Below, in pieces: positions 1 through 6,473 of a DNA stretch of 17,021 bases. Under the pieces are notes generated by a model, which did no database searches, was not told the origin of the DNA, and saw only the letters and a program-made list of their open reading frames with translations. The stretch lies in contig DIHU01000042.1 in the NCBI GenBank assembly GCA_002420315.1, positions 5,877 through 22,897 on the forward strand, read 5' to 3'. Position 1 is the stretch's first letter. Each line of letters opens with the position of its first letter. The position numbers were made by a program, and so were the translations under genes. This DNA is from Akkermansiaceae bacterium UBA5688 (GTDB lineage Bacteria; Verrucomicrobiota; Verrucomicrobiia; Verrucomicrobiales; Akkermansiaceae).

Positions 1-2328
1 AAGGTTGCCTCGGGATTCAATCGTAATCATGCAACGAGCGATGAGGGAGGTGCATTCGCCGAAGAATTACGGGTTGAGTATGTTGCAGATCGCGTTCAAA
101 CCACCGCAAATGTTTGGATGGGGCTCACTATGGAATGTGCTCAATGCCACGATCACAAATACGATCCGATTTCTCAAAAAGAATATTACCAGTTTTTTGC
201 GTTTTTTAACAACACCACCGACCCGGGAATGCAGACCAGAAATGGAAACCAAGCGCCCTTCGTAGAGGTGCCTGATGAGGAGCAGATGAAGCGTCTTGCG
301 GAGTTACACAAACAGGTGACTGCCTCTGATCAAAAGATTAAAGACTATCGCACCACTGCGGCTCAGAGCCCGGAATTTCAAAAGTGGATTACCAAAAAAT
401 CAGAGGAAGCTCGTCAGAGTGGCGGCACGAAGCAACTGGAGGGATTGATTCATTGGTTTCCCATCAATGCTTCCGCAAAAGACTTCCGCGATGAACTCAC
501 AGGTTCGGCGGCTGTTGCTGAGAAAGGAAAATTTGAAGTTTCAGATCGCGAAACTTCGAAGGCTTTGAAATTGAATGGCGGCACGCAGTTCAAGTTCGAT
601 ACTCCGGTCAACGTAGAATTCAATCTGCCTTTCAGCCTCACGGGTTGGATAAAGCCCAATGGAAAACCGACTGGCGCCATTCTTTCGAAGATGGATGATA
701 AAGCGAGTTTCCGAGGGTTTGACCTCTGGATGGAAGGCGGGAAGATAGGAACGCACATCGTAAATAGTTGGCAGGAAAACGCGCTCAAAGTGGTTACAAA
801 AGAGACCCTTAAACCGGATCAATGGCAGCATGTCGTTTTGACCTACGACGGAAAACATAAAGCCTCAGGTATAAAGATCTTCATCGATGGAAGGCTTGCG
901 ACGAACGAGGTGCAATCGGACACCCTCAAGGGAACGATTAACACCAGCCAGCCGTTGCGTATCGGAAGTCGTTCGACCAGCGCGAACTGGAAAGGCGAAG
1001 TTGATGACCTGCGCCTATATAGCCGAGCTTTGAGGGAAGAAGAACTTACTGCCGCTGCGGGGGGCGATCCGATCCAGGACATCCTTGCAGCTCCTGCCAA
1101 AAATCGCACACCTGACGACAATAAAACCCTTCTCGCTCGCTACTTGGGAAGTCAGGACAAGGCCTTTAAGGACTTGGTTGCGGCAAAGGCAAAGCTTGAA
1201 AAGCAACGAGCTGATTTGAATCGCAAACCGGTGACTTCGATGATCATGCAGGATAATCCTCCCGATAAGATGCGGATGACCTACGTCCTTGATCGCGGTG
1301 CTTACGATTCACCTAAAAAGGAAGAAGTCATTAGGCCTGCGGTTCCTAAAGCTCTGCCTCCGCTGCCCGAGGGCGCGCCTGCAAACCGACTGGGACTTGC
1401 CCGGTGGCTGACTCAGCCTTCTCACCCACTTACGGCGAGGGTCGCTGTGAATCGCTATTGGATGATGCTCTTCGGTGAAGGCTTAGTCCGCTCGGTAGGC
1501 GACTTTGGGGGACAAAGCACTCCGCCCACTCATCCCGGATTACTCGATTGGCTTGCGGTAGACTTTATGGAAAGCGGATGGGACGTGAAGCGCATGCTAA
1601 AGCAGCTCGTGACTTCGAAAACCTACCGGAGAAGTTCTAAAATCGAGTCGATGCACCGTGAGAAAGATTCCGAAAATGAACTTTTGGCCCGCGCACCTCG
1701 ATTTCGCCTTCAGGGTGAATTTATTCGTGACCATGCTCTCGCAGTCAGTGGCCTGTTGAATCCAATGGTTGGCGGCCCCGGGGTGAAGCCTTATCAGCCA
1801 GCGAACATCTGGAATGAGGTCAGCCTCAATGGGGGACTTCGTTACAAACAGGACCAGGGCGATAAGCTCTATCGGCGCTCGATGTATACGTATTGGAAGC
1901 GCAGTTCACCCATGCCAAATATGTTAATTTTCGATTCACCAAGCCGTGAAAAATGTGTCATCCAGCGCCAGCGAACCAACACTCCTTTGCAGGCTCTTGT
2001 GACTCTCAATGATCCGCAGTTTCTGGAAGCGGCCCGCGCTTTCGCGGAGCGCTTGCTCAAGTCTGGTAAGAGCGATCCTGCGGCCCGAATCGATCTTGCT
2101 TATCGCTACGCTACCGCCCGGCTAGCCACTGGGAGGGAAGTTGAAATTCTCACTCAGCTTTATCAAAAAAATCTGGCACGGTTCCAATCGTCTCCTGAGA
2201 CCGCCAAGGAATTCCTGAAGGTCGGCGAATCACCCCGTGACGAATCCCTTGACTCATCTGAGCATGCCGCCTGGATGGTGGTTGCCCAAACCATTATGAA
2301 CCTCGACGAGTCGCTCACCCGGAACTAG
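1..2328 (+). CDS. PSD1-type DUF1549-LamG-DUF1553 protein (5' truncated)
   Basis: The frame is open from base 1, so the gene starts upstream and 775 residues are visible. Residues 1-75 or so are the end of a DUF1549 domain, with the hallmark GFNRNH-T---EGG, EYVADRV-TT and CAQCHDHKYDP. CAQCH has the form of a CxxCH haem-attachment motif. A LamG/concanavalin-like domain follows (about 147-356: GLIHWFP, WQHVVLTYDG, IFIDGRLA, GEVDDLRLYSRAL). DUF1553 fills about 461-775 (ANRLGLARWL, HPLTARVAVNRYW, VGDFGGQSTPPTHP, RQRTNTPLQALVTLNDPQF, NLDESLTRN). In planctomycetes and verrucomicrobia such proteins often also carry an N-terminal cytochrome c-like domain, which would lie outside the window. The function is unproven. 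The link to breakdown of sulfated polysaccharides is an inference from recurring neighbours, including the DUF1501 and sulfatase genes that follow here. The family call is secure. Confidence 0.93.
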   Translation, partial: KVASGFNRNHATSDEGGAFAEELRVEYVADRVQTTANVWMGLTMECAQCHDHKYDPISQKEYYQFFAFFNNTTDPGMQTRNGNQAPFVEVPDEEQMKRLAELHKQVTASDQKIKDYRTTAAQSPEFQKWITKKSEEARQSGGTKQLEGLIHWFPINASAKDFRDELTGSAAVAEKGKFEVSDRETSKALKLNGGTQFKFDTPVNVEFNLPFSLTGWIKPNGKPTGAILSKMDDKASFRGFDLWMEGGKIGTHIVNSWQENALKVVTKETLKPDQWQHVVLTYDGKHKASGIKIFIDGRLATNEVQSDTLKGTINTSQPLRIGSRSTSANWKGEVDDLRLYSRALREEELTAAAGGDPIQDILAAPAKNRTPDDNKTLLARYLGSQDKAFKDLVAAKAKLEKQRADLNRKPVTSMIMQDNPPDKMRMTYVLDRGAYDSPKKEEVIRPAVPKALPPLPEGAPANRLGLARWLTQPSHPLTARVAVNRYWMMLFGEGLVRSVGDFGGQSTPPTHPGLLDWLAVDFMESGWDVKRMLKQLVTSKTYRRSSKIESMHREKDSENELLARAPRFRLQGEFIRDHALAVSGLLNPMVGGPGVKPYQPANIWNEVSLNGGLRYKQDQGDKLYRRSMYTYWKRSSPMPNMLIFDSPSREKCVIQRQRTNTPLQALVTLNDPQFLEAARAFAERLLKSGKSDPAARIDLAYRYATARLATGREVEILTQLYQKNLARFQSSPETAKEFLKVGESPRDESLDSSEHAAWMVVAQTIMNLDESLTRN

Positions 2329-2344
2329 TCGCTCACCCGAATTA
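2309..2344 (+). repeat. 18-bp imperfect tandem duplication across a stop codon
   Basis: Two adjacent 18-bp units (2309-2326 and 2327-2344) share their first 13 bases, AGTCGCTCACCCG, and then diverge. The first copy encodes the end of the DUF1553 protein (ESLTRN). The TAG stop lies on the junction, and the second copy reads SLTRII in the same frame. It looks like a slippage or duplication event covering the 3' end of the gene, just before the DUF1501 start codon. Confidence 0.6.
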
Positions 2345-2351
2345 TAAAGCC

Positions 2352-3812
2352 ATGCAACCTTTTAATCCTCTTCTTGAAACCCGCCGCCAGTTCCTTCTTC
2401 GTACTGGAAATGGGATCGGGGCGGCAGCTCTAAGCACCATGTTGAACCCGTCCCTTATTGGCTCAGCGATGGGCGAGGGGATGCAGCCGTATGGTGGCTT
2501 GCCAAACATCCCCCATTTTCCCGGGAAGGCGAAGCGTGTCATTTACATGTTCATGGCTGGAGGGCCGAGTCATATTGACCTCTTCGATTACAAGCCCATC
2601 CAGCGGAAACTTCACGGCACCGAGCTCCCTGATTCGGTTCGCCAAGATCAGCGTCTTACTGGGATGTCGAGCGGGCAGAAATCTTTCCCCTGTGTCGCTC
2701 CCATGTTCGAGTTCGGGCAGTATGGCGAACATCAAACTTGGGTGAACAAGGATCTGTTGCCACACACTGCGGGGGTCGTTGATAAGATCACCATCATGAA
2801 GTCGCTTCACACCGAAGCGGTGAATCACGATCCAGCCATCACTTTTATCAACACTGGCGCCCAGCAACAGGGAAAACCTTCAATGGGCGCTTGGTTGAGT
2901 TACGGAATGGGCTCAGTGAATGAAAACATGCCTGGATATGTGGTGATGATTTCGCGCGGTCGTGGTCAGCTTCAGGCACTTTACGACCGTCTTTGGGGAA
3001 GTGGATTTCTTCCTGCCAAACACCAAGGGGTGAAGCTTCGTAGTGCGGGCGAACCTGTTTTATACCTCAAGAACCCAAAGGGCTTCGATCGTGAGGCGCG
3101 CCGCGGCCAACTTGATAGTCTCGAGCAACTTAATGAATTGAACTACGATAAGTTTGCCGACCCAGAAATTCAGGCTCGGATTTCGCAATATGAGCTGGCT
3201 TTTCGTATGCAGTCCGAAGTACCCGGCCTCATGGATATTGAAGGCGAACCGGATCACGTGAAGGAGCTATATGGTCCTCAAACTGATAAGCCTGGGAGCT
3301 TCGCGCGGAACTGCCTGTTGGCGCGTCGCATGGCTGAAAAAGGAGTTCGATATATTCAGCTTTTCCACCGTGGCTGGGATCAGCACGGCGCTCTACCCTC
3401 GAAAATCCGGCAGCAATGCGAGGATATCGACCAACCGGCTGCCGCTTTGCTCAAAGACCTCGATCAGCGGGGCATGCTCGAAGATACCCTTGTCGTCTTT
3501 GGCGGTGAGTTTGGCCGTACCATCTATTCTCAAGGTAAGCTGACCAAAGATAACCATGGCCGTGATCACCATGGGCGATGCTTCTCAATGTGGATGGCTG
3601 GTGCCGGAGTCAAACGAGGGTTTGAGTATGGGAAGACAGATGATCACAGCTACAATATCATCGAAAATCCTGTTCATATCCGGGACATGAATGCCACGAT
3701 CCTTCACCAGTTGGGTATCGATCACAACAAGCTTACCTTTAAGTATCAAGGGCTAGACCAACGTCTTACGGGAGTAGAAGAGGCGCACGTGGTTAAAGAT
3801 ATCTTGTCTTAG
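2352..3812 (+). CDS. DUF1501 family protein, Tat-exported
   Basis: This is a 486-residue DUF1501 protein of the alkaline phosphatase/sulfatase-like superfamily. The N-terminus has a twin-arginine motif (TRRQFLL, residues 10-16) followed by a short hydrophobic stretch, so export by the Tat system is likely. Family landmarks are MFMAGGPSHIDLFD (66-79), MKSLHTEAVNHDPA (149-162), GRGQ after the central strand, WDQHG (342-346), GGEFGRT (384-390), GRDHHG (403-408) and a C-terminal LGIDH--LTFKYQGLDQRLTGV. The conserved Asp/His residues could bind metal, but no reaction has been established for the family as far as I know. Only 23 bases separate it from the upstream DUF1553 gene, so the two are almost certainly co-transcribed; this pairing is a standard one in the phylum. 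There is no Shine-Dalgarno sequence before the ATG. Confidence 0.93.
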   Translation: MQPFNPLLETRRQFLLRTGNGIGAAALSTMLNPSLIGSAMGEGMQPYGGLPNIPHFPGKAKRVIYMFMAGGPSHIDLFDYKPIQRKLHGTELPDSVRQDQRLTGMSSGQKSFPCVAPMFEFGQYGEHQTWVNKDLLPHTAGVVDKITIMKSLHTEAVNHDPAITFINTGAQQQGKPSMGAWLSYGMGSVNENMPGYVVMISRGRGQLQALYDRLWGSGFLPAKHQGVKLRSAGEPVLYLKNPKGFDREARRGQLDSLEQLNELNYDKFADPEIQARISQYELAFRMQSEVPGLMDIEGEPDHVKELYGPQTDKPGSFARNCLLARRMAEKGVRYIQLFHRGWDQHGALPSKIRQQCEDIDQPAAALLKDLDQRGMLEDTLVVFGGEFGRTIYSQGKLTKDNHGRDHHGRCFSMWMAGAGVKRGFEYGKTDDHSYNIIENPVHIRDMNATILHQLGIDHNKLTFKYQGLDQRLTGVEEAHVVKDILS

Positions 3813-3885
3813 GAATGCCAAAATAAGAACGGCCTAACCTACTCTCGGGGGTTGACCGGAGGTGCGAGGGTGGCAAGTCTTGTGA

Positions 3886-5364
3886 ATGCGCATTCTACTT
3901 TCGTTGATTTTACTTTTACCGGGTTTTGGTGCGGAGCGCCTGAACGTCATCCTATTTGTAACCGATGATCAGTCGCCGGTAGCAGGGTGTTACGGTAATT
4001 CTGTGATTAAAACTCCTCACTTAGATGCGCTGGCCAAGGAGGGCACAATGTTTACGCAGGCCTTTGCCACAACGGCCTCCTGTTCGGCTTCTCGTTCGGT
4101 GATTCTTTCCGGGCTGCACAACCACTTTAATGGACAATATGGGCACACTCATAATTTTCATAAGTTTGAGTCTTTTCCGTCAATGCGAGCTTTTGCACTT
4201 CCTCAGCTGATGGCGCAGGCTGGTTATCGCACGGCGCAGATTGGTAAACTTCACGTGGCACCCGAATCGGTTTTCCATTTTGATCAATACCTGAAAGGAA
4301 ACCCCCGGAATGCGGTCCAAATGGCGGAAGTTTGTAAGCCAGTTTTCGAGGACGAAAGCGGGAAGCCTTTCTTTTTGTATTTCGCGACTTCTGATCCCCA
4401 TCGGGGAGGTGGACGTGATCAAACTTTTTCGGGAGAGCATAAGCCGGATCGGTTCGGTAATCTGCCCGAAAAGAAGGCTTACCCTGGGGTGGAGGAGGTT
4501 TTCTATGACCCGGGAAAAGTGATTGTTCCGGGATTCCTTCCGGACACTCCGGAGTCGCGTGCCGAAATCGCCAATTATTACCAATCGTGTTCGCGAATCG
4601 ATCAGGGGCTGGGTCGGCTAGTTGAGCTTCTTAAGAAAAATGGCAAGTGGGACAATACCGTCATCATTTACACGGCAGATCATGGGATGGCATTTCCTGG
4701 GGCAAAGACAACGGTCTATGAAGCGGGGCTGAGAGTTCCGTTTGTGGTTCGTCATCCTGGAGTGGAGAAGAAGGGAAGGACCAACGAGGCGATGTTGTCT
4801 CATACGGATCTGACTCCGACCATTCTAGATCTTGCAGGTGCTTTAAATGAGAAAAAGACAGCGCCGGCCAAGCCGCTTCCCTTTGATAAAGTTGGAGTTG
4901 GCGAAAATTCGGGTAAGCGGCCTGTTAAATATCACGGTCGTTCTTGGCTGCCGATTCTTGAAGAAACCAAGCCGGAAGGTTGGGACGAGGTTTCGGCCTC
5001 ACATACGTTTCATGAAATCCAAATGTATTATCCGATGCGTGTGATTCGTGATCGTAAATACAAATTGATTTGGAATGTCGCGTATCGTCAGCCTTATCCT
5101 TTTGCGTCAGACCTCTGGGTCGCTGCGACTTGGCAGGCTCAGTGGTCGAAAGGTAAGGACGCAGACTATGGTGGGCGAACAGTGGACTCTTATATAAATC
5201 GCCCCGAATTTGAGTTTTTCGATATCATTTCCGATCCCAACGAAAGTCGTAATTTGGCGAATGATCCGGTTCATGCGGCTGTTTTGGCTAACTATAAAGA
5301 CCGTCTCAAAATCGAGCAGAAGCGGACGGGCGATCCTTGGATTATGAAATGGGAGTATGAATAA
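3886..5364 (+). CDS. secreted sulfatase, N-sulfoglucosamine sulfohydrolase-like
   Basis: This is a 492-residue type I sulfatase. An in-frame TGA directly before the ATG (3883-3885) fixes the start. Residues 1-16 are a Sec signal peptide ending GFGA. The metal-binding pair is D27-D28 (VTDDQS). The modification motif is CSASR, with C66 expected to become formylglycine and R70 conserved; Ala replaces the more usual Pro. Further active-site elements are GKLHV (K121, H123), SDPHRGG (169-175), TADHG (D265, H266) and K274 in GAKTTVYEAGLRVP. The overall pattern resembles human SGSH-like enzymes (SulfAtlas S1_8 type), but the substrate cannot be fixed by eye. It would act in the periplasm or outside the cell. 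It follows the DUF1501 gene by 73 bases in the same direction with no obvious terminator between them, so it may belong to the same transcript. Confidence 0.9.
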   Translation: MRILLSLILLLPGFGAERLNVILFVTDDQSPVAGCYGNSVIKTPHLDALAKEGTMFTQAFATTASCSASRSVILSGLHNHFNGQYGHTHNFHKFESFPSMRAFALPQLMAQAGYRTAQIGKLHVAPESVFHFDQYLKGNPRNAVQMAEVCKPVFEDESGKPFFLYFATSDPHRGGGRDQTFSGEHKPDRFGNLPEKKAYPGVEEVFYDPGKVIVPGFLPDTPESRAEIANYYQSCSRIDQGLGRLVELLKKNGKWDNTVIIYTADHGMAFPGAKTTVYEAGLRVPFVVRHPGVEKKGRTNEAMLSHTDLTPTILDLAGALNEKKTAPAKPLPFDKVGVGENSGKRPVKYHGRSWLPILEETKPEGWDEVSASHTFHEIQMYYPMRVIRDRKYKLIWNVAYRQPYPFASDLWVAATWQAQWSKGKDADYGGRTVDSYINRPEFEFFDIISDPNESRNLANDPVHAAVLANYKDRLKIEQKRTGDPWIMKWEYE

Positions 5365-5397
5365 AATTCATCATTTTCATGTATAAGTTTATTAATA

Positions 5398-5446
5398 AGA
5401 CATCTTAATTTATTTGTGAGTTAAATAAAGTTTATTTAAGATGTTT
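5398..5446. repeat. large AT-rich inverted repeat upstream of the TorF-like gene
   Basis: The perfect 9-bp arms ACATCTTAA (5400-5408) and TTAAGATGT (5436-5444) enclose a second perfect 7-bp pair, TTTATTT (5409-5415) and AAATAAA (5423-5429), with a 7-base loop. It lies 34 bases after the sulfatase stop and is centred about 100 bases before the expected start of transcription from the sigma-54-like promoter. It could be an enhancer site for a sigma-54 activator or other regulator, or a weak AT-rich terminator for the sulfatase. It has no G+C-rich stem and no clean T tract, so the operator reading is slightly preferred. Confidence 0.45.
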
Positions 5447-5581
5447 CACGAGAAGCCTGATAATGGTGATCCTATTTGCGAGAAACTGAAAGAGTTGGCA
5501 CAAAAAACGCTTATCTCAACCAGAGTCCAATGCATCGATTGCTCAATGTCGTTGAAAGGCTTTATTAAACCAAAAAAGTGA
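5441..5581 (+). CDS. possible 46-residue small protein with a CxxC motif
   Basis: An ATG inside the right arm of the inverted repeat opens a 46-codon frame that fills the rest of the intergenic region. Its stop (TGA, 5579-5581) overlaps the GTG at 5578 of the next frame. The product would be hydrophilic, with C13 and a CIDC motif at 31-34 and a lysine-rich end. There is no ribosome binding site. The candidate sigma-54 promoter lies inside it, so the two readings compete. I do not recognise it, and it may be chance. Confidence 0.15.
   Translation: MFHEKPDNGDPICEKLKELAQKTLISTRVQCIDCSMSLKGFIKPKK
5495..5513 (+). promoter_or_regulatory. candidate sigma-54 (RpoN) promoter
   Basis: The sequence TTGGCACAAAAAACGCTTA matches the -24/-12 consensus TGGCACR-N4-TTGCW at TGGCACA (5496-5502), GC (5509-5510) and the following T. 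The essential GG (5497-5498) and GC are separated by exactly 10 bases. Transcription should start near 5521-5522 and give a leader of roughly 60 bases before the TorF-like gene. The TT before GC is AC here, which weakens the match. The upstream inverted repeat sits at a typical activator distance. Confidence 0.5.
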
Positions 5582-5586
5582 AACTA

Positions 5587-6396
5587 ATGAAAAGACATAC
5601 TCAAGCAACCTTTGGAATCCTCGGCTTAGCACTTGTTGCTGGTGCCTCTCAAGCATCTGCAGATGTTGAGTCCCTTATTGGGGGTGACGTTTCCGGGGAA
5701 ATTTCCGCCGGCTGGGATAGCCGTTACTTCTACCGTGGCCTTTGGTTCGGTGATGAAACCACATGGACCAACGCTTCGGTCTCGAAAGAGCTCGCCTCGA
5801 ATTTGACTGGTAGCGTGAATCTATTCTATACCGACGTGATGGATGATGCGCTCTCTTACTCTGAGGGCAACATCGGCGCAGCTCTCTCTTACGACTTAGG
5901 CTTCGGCACCTTAGACCTTGGGTTCGTTCATTTCCGTTTCTATGACGGTTTTGCAGGAACTGAAAGAGGTGGTGTCCGTGGAACCGGGATCGCGGGTAAT
6001 GACGAGGCTAACGAGTTTAATCTGACCTATTCTCAGGATCTCTTTGCTGGTTTCTCTGGCCACGTTCTTGTTGGTCGTGACACCACGATTGATGGGACAT
6101 ATGGCGAGCTTGGTGTGAGTAAAAGCTGGGAAGTGTCCGAAGGCATTGGCCTTGATTTCTCACTCACAGCTGGCTACAGCTTGGATAGCTACTACACCTT
6201 CCCTGGTGATGAGTCTGAAGATTGGACGCACGTTCTGATTGGCGTAGCTCTTCCAATGACATTAACTGAGACCGCAAGCTTAACTCCTTACGTGAACGTA
6301 AACATGTCCAAGGATTCTCGTGACCCCACCAACTCTGGTGTAGGTCGTGGCGGTGACGAAGTTTACTTCGGAGCTTCTCTCGCAGTCAGCTTCTAA
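5587..6396 (+). CDS. TorF/Gcw_chp family putative outer-membrane porin
   Basis: This is a 269-residue outer-membrane protein. The signal peptide has a KRH n-region, a hydrophobic core and an ASA cleavage site after residue 25. The mature part is rich in alternating aromatic and glycine residues typical of a beta barrel and ends in Phe (SLAVSF), the classic signature for barrel assembly. The opening GEISAGWDSRYFYRGLWFG and the following WTNASVSKEL match the Gcw_chp (PF09694, TorF putative porin) pattern. The transported substrate is unknown. ATG 5587 is preferred; a GTG three codons upstream at 5578 is the alternative, and neither has a Shine-Dalgarno sequence. It appears to be monocistronic, with its own candidate sigma-54 promoter and a strong terminator. 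Sigma-54 control would suggest a link to nitrogen or carbon limitation, which is an inference only. Confidence 0.82.
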   Translation: MKRHTQATFGILGLALVAGASQASADVESLIGGDVSGEISAGWDSRYFYRGLWFGDETTWTNASVSKELASNLTGSVNLFYTDVMDDALSYSEGNIGAALSYDLGFGTLDLGFVHFRFYDGFAGTERGGVRGTGIAGNDEANEFNLTYSQDLFAGFSGHVLVGRDTTIDGTYGELGVSKSWEVSEGIGLDFSLTAGYSLDSYYTFPGDESEDWTHVLIGVALPMTLTETASLTPYVNVNMSKDSRDPTNSGVGRGGDEVYFGASLAVSF

Positions 6397-6435
6397 GGTT
6401 TAGAGATTCAGAATTTTAATTCTTTGCTCAATAAC

Positions 6436-6473
6436 AAAACCGCATCATGCCTCTGGGCAGGATGCGGTTTTTT
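6436..6473. terminator. strong bidirectional terminator
   Basis: The 11-bp perfect stem AAAACCGCATC/GATGCGGTTTT (6436-6446 with 6461-6471) continues, after one A-G mismatch, as TGCC/GGCA with a TCTG loop. A run of six T (6468-6473) follows on the + strand, and the complementary A run makes it work on the - strand too. It separates two convergent genes. The T run ends at the base before the stop codon of the - strand sulfatase. Confidence 0.92.

Noticed and set aside
2463..2867. Open frame on the - strand inside the DUF1501 gene
   Set aside because: It is a shadow of the DUF1501 coding sequence with no motif of its own.
3813..3885. Possible terminator between the DUF1501 and sulfatase genes
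   Set aside because: No stem with a T tract could be found, so read-through into the sulfatase is more likely.
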